Of a DNA stretch of 64,000 nt, positions 1-10,386 are shown piece after piece (position 1 is the stretch's first letter; each line of letters begins with the position of its first letter). Under the pieces are notes generated by a model. It worked only from the letters and a program-made list of their open reading frames with translations. It ran no database searches and was not told where the DNA came from. The position numbers and the translations under genes are program-made. The stretch spans positions 39,532-103,531 of the forward strand of contig JAIOYV010000010.1 in assembly GCA_021740905.1 (NCBI GenBank). The letters are read 5' to 3'. The DNA comes from Bacteroidales bacterium. GTDB taxonomy: Bacteria; Bacteroidota; Bacteroidia; Bacteroidales; M50B96.

Positions 1-144
1 GGCGAAGCTGCCTTTGTGCAGGGAAATCAATGGGAGTACACAGCCACTGTTGCCAATCCGGACCCTAGCGGAGCCAAAATCATTATCCGGGCTTATGACC
101 GGCCAGGCAATGTGGCCGAAAGCGAGAGTAATTTGCAAACGTAG
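1..144 (+). CDS. C-terminal end of a gene truncated by the window edge
   Basis: Frame 1 is open from the first base to a TAG at 142-144 and gives 47 residues. The tail contains WEYTATVANPDPSG and IIIRAYDRPGNVAESES, which reads like the last strands of an Ig-like or Big-type beta-sandwich (compare the common ending 'kAyDxAGNvaes'). It is probably the end of an extracellular protein. There is no T9SS sorting tail after it, so the function cannot be given. The start and most of the gene lie outside the window. Confidence 0.6.
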   Translation, partial: GEAAFVQGNQWEYTATVANPDPSGAKIIIRAYDRPGNVAESESNLQT

Positions 145-404
145 GACGGGCTGGAAAAGCACCGTTTTTGTTTACCCTTCGCAGCAGAATGATATTAAAA
201 AAAGAGCGTTTACCAAAATTACCTATATCGACAATCACAAAAAATTTAACTTTTTTACTAAAGGCAATGACTATAACGAGCATACTTACAGATATATACA
301 ACTGCAAACAAGAAACATGTTGTATAACATGTTGTCTTCAGGGTTATAATCGGGGGCATTTTTACACTAATACATTGAAGCAATATTATTAAACTAAAAA
401 ACTT
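145..404. other. Intergenic region upstream of the first T9SS protein
   Basis: AT-rich and without a convincing gene. The only structure I see is the pair of AACATGTT palindromes listed separately. No clear TAnnTTTG promoter element was found. Confidence 0.5.
314..333. promoter_or_regulatory. Two AACATGTT palindromes, possible operator
   Basis: AACATGTT occurs at 314-321 and again at 326-333. Each is a perfect 8-bp palindrome and they are 12 bp apart centre to centre, slightly more than one helical turn. They lie about 70-90 bp upstream of the secreted metalloprotease-like gene. This spacing would suit a dimeric regulator binding one face of the DNA, but the assignment is an inference. Confidence 0.3.
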
Positions 405-3400
405 ATGACTATGAAGCACATTATCTCTATTGCATTTGTAACGCTGATGGCCAGCTACTGCATTGGCCAGGACACTTTAATCCATTCTGCACAAGATTCT
501 TTAATGGATAAGTTTGGTTATTACTATCATACGGATGATATTAAAATTCCGATAGATACCAGTGATAGCAAGGCAAATTCGTTTCCCAATGCTGTGGTTG
601 CAGGCTTTTTCAGGTTACATTTTTATGATAAAATTTATAGCACTGGTATTGGCTTTGACGATCAAACCCAGGCCCAAGCCCCTTATTCTTCCTATACAAT
701 CGGGGAATTAAGAATTGAAGTAATAAAGAGGGTATTTGAAGATTTATGTATATTGATAAGACCTAACGGTGAATTACCTGATCCATACCCAGATGAATAC
801 TATGCTATGCTACCTAATGATTATTTTCCAAATTCAAGATATGTTGAAATTGCAATTTTGGAATCAGATTCAGGACTTACCACTACAGGATATTTTAACA
901 ATGTCTATTTAATTGGTGACTTTTTAGCAATAAGTAGCCCATTTTATTTTAATGATGAATTATTATATAGTGGTGTTGTTCATAATGAGATTTGGGAATA
1001 TATCAATGCAGGTTATGATACCCACGACTTTGCAAGGAACTTCACTGGTTATGATAGTATCCCATATTCTCAAATTGAAGTATTACCACATGGGTACTTA
1101 AAATTTAATTTTTATAAACCAGAAATGGATACTTCAAATATTGATCTGTATTTAAATACACCACAATACATATATGACTTGTATACCATATGTCTGCATG
1201 AGGCAGTCCATTTATTAGGATTTGTTTCATTTTTCGACAATACAATTTATTACATGAGTTTTGGATATTGCACTGCATGGTATGGCACGAGCAGTAATTG
1301 TCCAGGTCTTTTTACTGCTTATGATCATTTATTGCAATATGACAATAATTTTGTGGTAGAGAGCACGGATTGCTACACAAGTGTGGCAGATTCTGCACTA
1401 TTATCAGCCGATATTGTATATAGCTGTAATAATGAATATTTAACATTTTGGGGGATTGACAGTCAATTGGTTTATACAAATTCTACGTTTGCACCAGGGG
1501 AGAATTATTGTCATTTTAATTGTACACCACAAAGCGGATATGTGATGAACCATTCCTACGTAGAGCAAACTAGATCATTACATTATAAAGAGGTTCAAGC
1601 ACTAAGTTTATTGGGCTATAGTGTTACTGGAGAATTTGGAACTGGGATGAGTTGGTGCGGCCAAAACGATTCAATTGCGGCAATTACTTATACTTGCCAG
1701 GTGGATACTCAAAATATTGTAGCCGGTTGCCATGATTACAGGTATTATTCGACCGATCATTTAGGTAGTTATTTATTTCCAAATCCCAGTAATAGCAAAG
1801 TCAGAATACCTGTTGCAAGCTTATTGGCAAATGATTATAATGCCGATTATATATGTTGTTTTGAAAAACTGGATTTTTACAATGCCTTAATAAATTTTAG
1901 TGTAATCACAGCAACATCTACCTTGGATTCATTGACTTCCCATGATACTATTACCATCGAAATACCAATATATGAGCCCTATGTTTATTTATTTCAGTAT
2001 GTGCCCAAAAACAGTTTTGGAAAAAGAGGAAACCGTACGCTTGTATTTTTCAGACCTGAAAATTTAAATATTTTATACTGTTCCCAATATAGTAATTGCG
2101 ACAACTTGATTTGCCATGGCGATTTCGAAGATTTTGAGAACCTGCAACAATTTAATGATGAATTGTTTATTACCAAAAATAATGATTTTCCTAATTTTGC
2201 CAGGAAAAACAATTATCCGCTTTATCAATATCTTTCAAGCACGGAAACGGTTTACAGCGGAAGTCCATTTTTAAATAGTAATCTTTATGTTTCTTTAAAC
2301 CCAATTTTTAATCCGGCAAATAATGGTGGTGAGAAATTTGGTTTTTTCCACGGAAGTGCATCATTGACATTTAAAACAAAACAAACTATCGATCCCAATG
2401 GGCATTATAAGATTACATTTATTGCAAGAAACAAAGAAGCAAATGTAACTACAAATATCAGGTTCTGGGGGGGTGAAACCCAGCCCTGTTGCAAAGGAAA
2501 CGCTACCATTGTAAATACTACATTAGGTAGCACTACGAGTTGTGGTGCCTGTGGGTTACCTGACTATACAACAAATTTCTCAAATTCAACAATTAATGTA
2601 ACAGATACAATTTGGGTGGAATATTCTTTGGATATCTTACCAGGTGATGCTATTGGACCAGTTAATTATTTATCTGTGTTTTCTTATGGTACTTTTGGCA
2701 TTGACAACATCGAAATAGAAGAAGTTAAGGATTTTGATATCAGCATTGGTAATTTATCGGATACCACTCCATGTATCGGGGTGCCATTTTCCTGCGAAAT
2801 TTATCTGTGCAACAACGACACATTTGATAGTGCCGATAGTGTGACAATCTTTATTGAACTGCCTCCTTTTATAGAAATTGTACCCAATGCTTATTTCGAT
2901 GCGTCCGGTACGTGTATTGTCCCGGCTGATTCGCTTGTGTCGCAGTTTTGTTACGAGGTAAGTGTTGAATTAATGGCGAACGAATACTGCATCCCCCATA
3001 ACACCGTTTTCCTGCCTGTTAGCCTATCCTCAGAAAGTTGCTGGCAGGGAGAGTCGGGCATTAGCTTTGTGCCGAACGATAATACTTTAAGCATTACCAA
3101 AACGGTAGTTGGGGATACTATAGGGTACAAGCCCGGAGATGAGGTTGAATTCCTAAACACAGTAATCAACAACAACGATGTGCCGGTAAATAATGTAATT
3201 ATTCAGGACACACTGCCCACCGGATTGATTTATTCACCCAACAATACAGAATTTGACTCCCTTTCCATTTCCGTCTGTCAATTGACTAATCCATTGCTAT
3301 TGGCCCCTTTCGATACAATTTCTTTTTCTTTTTTTGCAGTATTTTCCGATACAGGTACCTGCAACCCTCCCTGGGTAAACACAGCATGGATCACCGACGC

Positions 3401-6400
3401 GGAAGAGATTTGTTATTTACCCACTGGCGATTCGGCTATGGTTTACCAGAATGGTTTTGGACTAAGTTTTACATCGACCAGTATGTGCAATCACGACAAT
3501 GATATTGAAGTTGTCCCTGTGTCTGTTGCCGGGCCTTTTGATTTCTTGTGGAGCACGGGGGCAACAACACAAACAATTACAGTATTTGGGGTTGGGGAGT
3601 ATTGTGTAACAGTTTCGAAGACAAACGACCCATCGTGCTTTGCCACGGGGTGCCATAGCAATGTCCCTGTAATCAATGATTCTGTCATGACTACTTCATC
3701 GCAATGTAACAATTGCCTGGGCACTGCCACTGTGTACCCTTATGGGGGAATTTCCCCTTACTCCTATTACTGGAGTACCGGTGATTTTACACAAAGTATC
3801 GACAGCCTGTGCAGAGGGGACTATCCTGTTATTATCTGGGATAGCTCAAATTGCTTTTTTTTCGATACAATAAGTATTGTGGACAGTCTTGGTTTCCGCT
3901 TGATAGGCTTCGATGCCAATTGCCCCGGCGATAGTTCCGGTTATTTCTCAATCCTAATGTTTAATCCAGCCAACCCTACCACTTTTTACTGGTCAACCGG
4001 AGATACTTTAGTGCTCACAAGCGGTAGTTCAATCCTTTATCAAAACTTACCGGCCGGGGTATATTCGGTTACTATTACTGATAACAACGGCTGTGTGGGA
4101 TACGGTACCGGCACCATTTCGAACCTCTATAATTTTTATGCTGAAGTCATTAATATCACAAATGCCACATGTGCTGATACCTGCAATGGAAGTATGGTGG
4201 TGGAATTAATTAACTATAACCTGCCATTGAATTTTAATTACAACCTGTCAAACGGACAATCAATCTACACGTCAAGTATTAATCAATCATTTCAGGATCT
4301 TTGTACCGGCATTTATTCCCTTACCGTATCGGATACTATAGGCTGCACCCACATCATCGATTCCATAGAGGTGGACGTCGAAACCTTAGACTTTTTTTAT
4401 ACTGTAGTTGCCCCCTATTGTACACCAACCGGTGCAGGAGAAATTGATTGCTTTTTATCAGGTTGGGTGCCTCCATATAGTTATTCATGGAATACAGCAG
4501 CAACCACCCAGGATATCTACCCAACACAAACAGGAACCTACACTGTCATTGTTACTGATGCAATGGGATGCAAAGATACATTGCAGTGCGTCATTGAATC
4601 ACAGGATATCATCCTGTTAAATGAAAATGTAATATCTCCCACTTGTGAGTATTATCTTTCGGGGTATGCATCTGTTTCTGTTTCCGGAGGTCAGTCTCCA
4701 TATAGTATACTATGGGGCACAGGAGAGAACTCTTTTGAGTTAGTACAGCTATCAACAGGAGGATACACGTACACCGTAACCGATGATTATGGTTGCACAG
4801 GAGAAGGGGAAATAATAATTACAAATGAAAATCTTTTATCTGCAACATTGGATGGCCTTCCGCCATTATGCGACAGTTCTGCATTAGGGTCAATCCAATC
4901 CGAAGTAAGCGGAGGTATTTCCCCTTACCTTTACTATTGGAGCAATAGCGAAACAACATCCGAGATTAATAACCTTACGATAGGAACTTATTCCCTTACT
5001 GTGGTGGATAGCATTTATTGTTCAGATGTTGTAAACTATGAGTTCCCTTATCTTTGGCTTGGTTTGGATACAAATATCCTAGGACAAGGCTGTGACGGCA
5101 TTTACAACCACCCTTCGGTTTATCTGACCAATGGGGAGATACACATAGAGGCAACCGGTGGTACCCCTCCTTATGAGTATATCTGGAACAACGGTTTCCC
5201 TATAACCGATTTTTATGAACAATCAGATAGCACAGCATACACAATTACAGTAAGCGATGCAAACGGTTGCCAGGCAACAGCCCTAATAAGGGTAGGCTCC
5301 GACCAGGAAATATTATTAAAATACAGCTGGTCACTATATTCTACTTATATAACACCTTTTGGAAATCCATATATTTCTGAAACCTTTATTGCACAGGGTT
5401 TGGAAAATGAAGTTTTAGTTATTAAAGATGGCAACGGGAATATTGCTTGGTGGCCCGATGTTAATTACGATCCACATATTGCTTATGCTATAGGTGCTGG
5501 TTATCAAATCAAAATGAACTCAGAACAAACATATTACATTAAAGGACACTTGGTATGCCCGGAAGATAATGAAATGAACTTAAGCCCTAACTGGAACATC
5601 CCTGGCTATTTACGAACATCTGCCAGCCCAATTACTACCGAATTTTCATCCTTTTATCAGGATATAATCATAATTAAAGACGACAGCGGATTGGTATACT
5701 GGCCACAATACTCATTGTTTCAGTTTAACGATTTGCTACCTGGCGAAGGCTATCAGTTGAAGGATTCGAGTGCCCATAGTTTTTATTATACTTCAAATTC
5801 AATCTTGTCCGGAACAAAAAGCCATATCTGGAAATCTCCAGACCAGTTTCATTATTTTATTGATACGTCCAATTTACGCACCGGTACAAATATGATATTG
5901 ATGCTGCCTAACGAATGCTGGGAAGAAGTACCTGGAATCGGTTCCGAAATTGGCATAATTGGCGAAAATGGACAGTTGACTGGCAGGGCTATTTTTGATG
6001 GACAACATACGCCTGTGCTTATTTACGGCGATGATATTACAACGCCAAATGAAGAAGGATTAGCGGAGGGTGAAAGTTTTACAATCTCTGTTTGTGAACC
6101 GGCCAGCAAAAATAGTAAGTCTCTAAAGATAAACAGATGGATAAAAGGAAATGATATTTTCTCGGAGGGCAAGGTAAGCATTGCTGGAAAAAATAATGTA
6201 GTGGATGTTCTGGATAATAAAGACAAGGAGATTGTAATTTTATTTCCCAATCCTTCATCAGGTACTTTATGGCTACAAATGCAATTAATGGAAAACCGGC
6301 AAGTTAGTTATCGCATATATAGCTTTGAAGGTAAAAAAGTCTATGAAATGGCTAATATTGATATGTTTCCCGGTGTTCATGAGTTTGAGGTAAACCTCCA

Positions 6401-6482
6401 ATTTTGCAACTCTGGCACCTACACCTTACAACTTATTATGGATGATGTTGTAAAACATGTTAAATTTGTGGTAATTAAATAA
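405..6482 (+). CDS. Giant T9SS-secreted protein with metalloprotease-like domain and eight SprB-type repeats
   Basis: 2025 residues. A signal peptide ends near ASYCIGQ; translation could start at 405 or at the ATG at 411. An HEAVH zinc motif lies at residues 265-269 within HEAVHLLGF, followed later by a motif ending in QALSLLGYSV, as in M8/M10-like secreted metalloproteases. The third metzincin ligand position is Ser, not His, so the third ligand is either distant or missing. Next come a jelly-roll segment beginning NLICHGDFE (about 565-785), a DUF11-like domain (about 895-1000), eight SprB-like repeats (about 1025-1635, pattern PYxYxWSxG...YxVTVTDxxGC), a duplicated YWPQ module (about 1640-1795), a WGDD-like module (about 1825-1900) and a type A sorting tail starting LFPNPSSGT (about 1945-2025). 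It should be exported by the T9SS and attached to or released from the surface. It is followed 62 bp downstream by another T9SS protein. Whether it is active as a protease is not certain. Confidence 0.85.
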   Translation: MTMKHIISIAFVTLMASYCIGQDTLIHSAQDSLMDKFGYYYHTDDIKIPIDTSDSKANSFPNAVVAGFFRLHFYDKIYSTGIGFDDQTQAQAPYSSYTIGELRIEVIKRVFEDLCILIRPNGELPDPYPDEYYAMLPNDYFPNSRYVEIAILESDSGLTTTGYFNNVYLIGDFLAISSPFYFNDELLYSGVVHNEIWEYINAGYDTHDFARNFTGYDSIPYSQIEVLPHGYLKFNFYKPEMDTSNIDLYLNTPQYIYDLYTICLHEAVHLLGFVSFFDNTIYYMSFGYCTAWYGTSSNCPGLFTAYDHLLQYDNNFVVESTDCYTSVADSALLSADIVYSCNNEYLTFWGIDSQLVYTNSTFAPGENYCHFNCTPQSGYVMNHSYVEQTRSLHYKEVQALSLLGYSVTGEFGTGMSWCGQNDSIAAITYTCQVDTQNIVAGCHDYRYYSTDHLGSYLFPNPSNSKVRIPVASLLANDYNADYICCFEKLDFYNALINFSVITATSTLDSLTSHDTITIEIPIYEPYVYLFQYVPKNSFGKRGNRTLVFFRPENLNILYCSQYSNCDNLICHGDFEDFENLQQFNDELFITKNNDFPNFARKNNYPLYQYLSSTETVYSGSPFLNSNLYVSLNPIFNPANNGGEKFGFFHGSASLTFKTKQTIDPNGHYKITFIARNKEANVTTNIRFWGGETQPCCKGNATIVNTTLGSTTSCGACGLPDYTTNFSNSTINVTDTIWVEYSLDILPGDAIGPVNYLSVFSYGTFGIDNIEIEEVKDFDISIGNLSDTTPCIGVPFSCEIYLCNNDTFDSADSVTIFIELPPFIEIVPNAYFDASGTCIVPADSLVSQFCYEVSVELMANEYCIPHNTVFLPVSLSSESCWQGESGISFVPNDNTLSITKTVVGDTIGYKPGDEVEFLNTVINNNDVPVNNVIIQDTLPTGLIYSPNNTEFDSLSISVCQLTNPLLLAPFDTISFSFFAVFSDTGTCNPPWVNTAWITDAEEICYLPTGDSAMVYQNGFGLSFTSTSMCNHDNDIEVVPVSVAGPFDFLWSTGATTQTITVFGVGEYCVTVSKTNDPSCFATGCHSNVPVINDSVMTTSSQCNNCLGTATVYPYGGISPYSYYWSTGDFTQSIDSLCRGDYPVIIWDSSNCFFFDTISIVDSLGFRLIGFDANCPGDSSGYFSILMFNPANPTTFYWSTGDTLVLTSGSSILYQNLPAGVYSVTITDNNGCVGYGTGTISNLYNFYAEVINITNATCADTCNGSMVVELINYNLPLNFNYNLSNGQSIYTSSINQSFQDLCTGIYSLTVSDTIGCTHIIDSIEVDVETLDFFYTVVAPYCTPTGAGEIDCFLSGWVPPYSYSWNTAATTQDIYPTQTGTYTVIVTDAMGCKDTLQCVIESQDIILLNENVISPTCEYYLSGYASVSVSGGQSPYSILWGTGENSFELVQLSTGGYTYTVTDDYGCTGEGEIIITNENLLSATLDGLPPLCDSSALGSIQSEVSGGISPYLYYWSNSETTSEINNLTIGTYSLTVVDSIYCSDVVNYEFPYLWLGLDTNILGQGCDGIYNHPSVYLTNGEIHIEATGGTPPYEYIWNNGFPITDFYEQSDSTAYTITVSDANGCQATALIRVGSDQEILLKYSWSLYSTYITPFGNPYISETFIAQGLENEVLVIKDGNGNIAWWPDVNYDPHIAYAIGAGYQIKMNSEQTYYIKGHLVCPEDNEMNLSPNWNIPGYLRTSASPITTEFSSFYQDIIIIKDDSGLVYWPQYSLFQFNDLLPGEGYQLKDSSAHSFYYTSNSILSGTKSHIWKSPDQFHYFIDTSNLRTGTNMILMLPNECWEEVPGIGSEIGIIGENGQLTGRAIFDGQHTPVLIYGDDITTPNEEGLAEGESFTISVCEPASKNSKSLKINRWIKGNDIFSEGKVSIAGKNNVVDVLDNKDKEIVILFPNPSSGTLWLQMQLMENRQVSYRIYSFEGKKVYEMANIDMFPGVHEFEVNLQFCNSGTYTLQLIMDDVVKHVKFVVIK

Positions 6483-6544
6483 TGGAGCAAAATTATGCAA
6501 CAAAGTAGTCATATTTTTTGTCAGAGAAGAAACGATAATTTATT

Positions 6545-9382
6545 ATGAGAAGTTTCCTTTCACTTATGCTTATATTAGTAAGCTCCATAATACTTAAAGC
6601 ACAGCATGAAGCCGATAACTGGATTTTTGGACTTTATGACAATATGATGGTATTTACCGATACAGGGGCAATTTTGGTAAATGCACCACCAAATATTTCA
6701 GGTGCTGTGGAGTTTTTTTTCTGTGGAGGGGGTGGTAATGCTACTCTAAGCGATAAAGATGGAAACCTCCTATTCTATACTGATGGTGAAACTTTATGGA
6801 ATGGAGAATATGATACTATATCCAATCCTCAAATACCATTAGCAGGAACTACTAAGGGTACTAACCTGTTTATCCCCAGACCTGGGCATGAGGATCGGCG
6901 TTTTGTATTAACAACCTCATATCCAAATATGTTATGGGGCCTATTGATCGCAGAAATTGACATGAACCTAAACAATGGGCTTGGTGGGCTTGTACCGATA
7001 TATAATTATCAACTGTCGGGTGACATGGTCCCTAAACTTGCAGCTACCTATCATGCCAATGGGAAGGATATTTGGGTCGTAGGTCATGATAGATATTCCA
7101 ATGCATTTAAGTCATTTTTAATCACAGAAGAAGGCGTTTATTTTGCAAGTGGGTTACAGACCAATGTTGTACCCGTAATTAGCAATGTTGGACTTTCACA
7201 ACAGGAAACAAGCCCATTGCCTGATCCATTTAACAGGAACGCATGGGGCCGAATGAAAATTTCTCCGGGTGGTAACTATATTGCCATGAGCAGCAATGGA
7301 TTGAATGCTGTTGAACTTTTTAAGTTTGATATTTCAACAGGTATTGTTTCAAATCCTGTTCAAATGACAATAGAACGCCCATTCGATGTTGAGTTTTCTC
7401 CAGATGGCACATTGCTATATGTTGGAAGGCATTACAATTGTTATTATTCGGGGTGTAATATCACGTATCCTGGTGTAACCCATGTGCACCAATTCAATTT
7501 GTTAGCTGGTGACTCTGCCGCCATTGTTAATTCAAACACACCAGTTTCAGTTTATAATCCAAGTTATTGGACAAATTGGGGCAATCTTCTCCAGTTGGGT
7601 CCAGATCAAAAAATTTATTGTACAACGAATTGTCAATATGGAGATGAATTTGATATAAATGTAATTCATAACCCAAATCAAGTTGGAAGTGGATGTAATT
7701 GGGATTTGTATGGAGTGGAAGATTGGGCAGGTTATTTTGGCGGAGGTCCTGTAGCAGGTTTTCCAGATTTTTTTGTCCCTTATCTCGATAAAAACATTTT
7801 ATTTGAGAACAAATGCTATGGGGATACTACTTTGATTTACACGCTAACCAATACGGCAATGGATTCCATTCGTTGGGAATTTACTGATCCTCAAATTGGC
7901 CTTGTAAGTGTCCTTGACCAGGATTCGGTTTATCATATTTTTACACAACCGGGGAGCTATGAGATTAGCCTTAAACGCTACCGAAACGGAAACCTGGATG
8001 AACTGAAGAAAATGATTTACATAAAGCCCAGCGTAGAAATTAACCTACCAGTGGATAGTGTGCTTTGTGAGGGGCAGGAAATCATACTGCCTTTCAACTA
8101 CCCTTATGTGGATTTTGCCTGGATAAACAATAATGGCAGTGATACCGTATTTGGTGATACGGTCATCATTCAGGGAACAGGGAACTGGTGGCCCGTGATT
8201 ACGAACTTTGATGAATATTGTGGACATATTGACACAATCTATATAAGCCTTCATCCCGATTCGCTTGATCTGGGCGATAATGTTTCGGGTATTTGCATCA
8301 GCAACCCAGTACTATTAAATGCCAGCATCGACAGCGCAAGCTATGTATGGTCGACCAATGATACCACCGCCTCTATCCTGGCAACCGAAAGCGGTGTATA
8401 TTGGGTAGCGGCACAGCAGGGAAACTGTACATTCTATGATACTGTGTTAATAAATTACGATGATCCATTGACAGTAAGTTTGCCCGATACGGTTTACCTT
8501 TGCGATAGTATCCCGGAAATGATCCTGGCGGGGGATTTCCCGGCTGATTTCTTATGGTCGCCAACAGGAGATACCACAGCCGATATTGTTATCACACAGC
8601 AAGGCATATACAGCGTAACAGCCAGCAATGCCTGCGGGGATTTTACCGATTCAACTCTTGCTATGTACCTTCAAAGCCCGGTATTTGATCTTGGAAACGA
8701 TACGGTTATTTGTATTGGGGACAACATTCTTTTGAATGTCTCGGATTATCCATTGACAGACTACCTGTGGTCGAACGGGGCTACAGATACATTTATCATA
8801 GTGTACGACCAGGGCTTTTACTCTCTGTCTGTGAGTAATGCTTGTGGAAATGCCTCTGATACAATTTACCTGGAAACACACGAAAATAACTTCTTGTTTT
8901 CGGATGATTCAATTGGCCTAATTGTAGGCGAATTGGCAATCATTGATGCCGGGCTTGGTTTTACAAGCTATTTATGGTCAACGGGTGAAACAGGCCAGGC
9001 TATTACCACAGGCATCTATGGCTTCTATTGGATAACAGTAACAGACAGCATTGGATGTAGTGGATCCGATTCAATATTGCTTTACATAATTGATGCAATA
9101 CCTGAAACATCTGTTTTTACAATTATAAAAGTCTACCCAAACCCGGTAAAGGATGAATTGATAATAAGCTGGTTTTCCAAAAATGTCCCAGGTGAAATGG
9201 TGTATTCCCTCTATAATTACATGGGACAAAGATTGGGGCCGGGCAAGGCCGCCTGCATTGCCGGATCAAACGGCAGTGCAGGTTTTTACCGTATTGATTT
9301 TTCAGGCTATCCCAAAGGGATTTATCTGCTTGGCATACAGCAAGGGAATGAAAGGAAGGTGTTTAAAGTAGTGAAAGAGTAA
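6545..9382 (+). CDS. T9SS-secreted beta-propeller/PKD protein
   Basis: 945 residues with a signal peptide ending near LKAQ. The mature protein starts HEADNWIFG, the opening of a family of Bacteroidota surface proteins that I know as 'NWYFG' propellers. Repeats such as GNLLFYTDGETLWN, KISPGGNYIAMSS and VEFSPDGTLLYVG (about 20-410) fit a WD40/PD40-like beta-propeller. A PKD-like domain follows (about 415-500, ending FTQPGSYEISLKR), then Ig/SprB-like repeats of the form LCEGQEIxLP...W with YWVAAQQGNC or YSVTASNACG, up to about 850. The end is a type A T9SS sorting tail starting VYPNPVKDEL. It lies in the same orientation and close behind the preceding T9SS protein, so the two may be co-transcribed. 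The ligand or substrate is unknown. Confidence 0.8.
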   Translation: MRSFLSLMLILVSSIILKAQHEADNWIFGLYDNMMVFTDTGAILVNAPPNISGAVEFFFCGGGGNATLSDKDGNLLFYTDGETLWNGEYDTISNPQIPLAGTTKGTNLFIPRPGHEDRRFVLTTSYPNMLWGLLIAEIDMNLNNGLGGLVPIYNYQLSGDMVPKLAATYHANGKDIWVVGHDRYSNAFKSFLITEEGVYFASGLQTNVVPVISNVGLSQQETSPLPDPFNRNAWGRMKISPGGNYIAMSSNGLNAVELFKFDISTGIVSNPVQMTIERPFDVEFSPDGTLLYVGRHYNCYYSGCNITYPGVTHVHQFNLLAGDSAAIVNSNTPVSVYNPSYWTNWGNLLQLGPDQKIYCTTNCQYGDEFDINVIHNPNQVGSGCNWDLYGVEDWAGYFGGGPVAGFPDFFVPYLDKNILFENKCYGDTTLIYTLTNTAMDSIRWEFTDPQIGLVSVLDQDSVYHIFTQPGSYEISLKRYRNGNLDELKKMIYIKPSVEINLPVDSVLCEGQEIILPFNYPYVDFAWINNNGSDTVFGDTVIIQGTGNWWPVITNFDEYCGHIDTIYISLHPDSLDLGDNVSGICISNPVLLNASIDSASYVWSTNDTTASILATESGVYWVAAQQGNCTFYDTVLINYDDPLTVSLPDTVYLCDSIPEMILAGDFPADFLWSPTGDTTADIVITQQGIYSVTASNACGDFTDSTLAMYLQSPVFDLGNDTVICIGDNILLNVSDYPLTDYLWSNGATDTFIIVYDQGFYSLSVSNACGNASDTIYLETHENNFLFSDDSIGLIVGELAIIDAGLGFTSYLWSTGETGQAITTGIYGFYWITVTDSIGCSGSDSILLYIIDAIPETSVFTIIKVYPNPVKDELIISWFSKNVPGEMVYSLYNYMGQRLGPGKAACIAGSNGSAGFYRIDFSGYPKGIYLLGIQQGNERKVFKVVKE

Positions 9383-9579
9383 GCTTATTTAGGACACGAC
9401 AATACAATTCACAAATGAAACGGGCCAGGTTGTGCAGTTGCTTAGGCTAAACTCACTGACAAGCTACAAGCCAGAACAATACAGGTTTTTAATCCCAATA
9501 CATAAAAATCAGCAAAGAATAAAATTGGAATATTCGTGAAATTAAATGAATTTTGCGCTAAATCAAATTGAGGAAAATT

Positions 9580-10380
9580 ATGTCGAAAGTCATTGCTTTA
9601 GCCAATCAGAAAGGCGGCGTGGGAAAAACCACCACCGCCATCAACCTTGCAGCCAGCCTGGCTGTGCTCGAAAAAAAGGTGTTGATTGTCGATGCCGACC
9701 CACAGGGCAATGCCACATCGGGGATTGGATTTGATGTAAGGCATGTTAAGGCCAGCCTTTACGAATGTTTGATAGATGGGCAAAACCCTGCCGATGTAAT
9801 CCTCAACAGCGAAACCCAGGGCATGGACATTATCCCATCAAATATCGACTTGGTAGGTGCCGAGATTGAAATGCTGAACATGCCCAACCGCGAAAAGATC
9901 ATGAAGCAGGTAATCGACAAAGTGCGCGACAATTACGATTTTGTGCTCATCGACTGCAGCCCATCGCTTGGCTTGATAACATTGAATGCCTTAACAGCAG
10001 CTGATTCCATAATCATTCCCGTGCAATGCGAATACTTTGCCTTGGAAGGTTTGGGCAAGCTGTTGAATACAATAAAACTTATCCAGGGGCGTTTGAACCA
10101 GGATTTGCAAATTGAGGGATTCCTGCTGACCATGTACGATTCACGCCTGCGCCTGTCGAACCAGGTGGTGGAAGAGGTTAACAAGCATTTTCAGGAGATG
10201 GTTTTTAAAACACTGATACAACGAAATGTGACCCTGGGAGAAGCACCCAGTTATGGAAAACCGGTGGTGATGTACGATGCGTCTTCGATAGGGGCTAAAA
10301 ATTACCTGAACATGGCCAAAGAGTTGCTTCAGAAAAACAACATGACAAAAATTGATTCGAACCAAAAAAAAATAGATTAA
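9580..10380 (+). CDS. parA: Chromosome partitioning ATPase ParA (Soj)
   Basis: 266 residues. The deviant Walker A motif KGGVGKTTT is at residues 11-19, VDADPQGN follows it, and the switch region reads FVLIDCSPSLG. Length and motifs match chromosomal ParA/Soj, which binds DNA non-specifically in its ATP form and drives movement of ParB-parS complexes. I chose the ATG at 9580 because MSKVIALANQKGGVGK is the standard start and GAGGA lies five bases upstream at 9570-9574; a TTG at 9568 would add only four residues. The stop is six bases before parB, so the genes are co-transcribed. No parS palindrome was recognised in the window. Confidence 0.95.
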   Translation: MSKVIALANQKGGVGKTTTAINLAASLAVLEKKVLIVDADPQGNATSGIGFDVRHVKASLYECLIDGQNPADVILNSETQGMDIIPSNIDLVGAEIEMLNMPNREKIMKQVIDKVRDNYDFVLIDCSPSLGLITLNALTAADSIIIPVQCEYFALEGLGKLLNTIKLIQGRLNQDLQIEGFLLTMYDSRLRLSNQVVEEVNKHFQEMVFKTLIQRNVTLGEAPSYGKPVVMYDASSIGAKNYLNMAKELLQKNNMTKIDSNQKKID

Positions 10381-10386
10381 AATAAC

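Noticed and set aside
9383..9579. parS site near parA
   Set aside because: I looked for a GTTTCACGTGAAAC- or GTTCCACGTGGAAC-like palindrome here and across the window and saw none.
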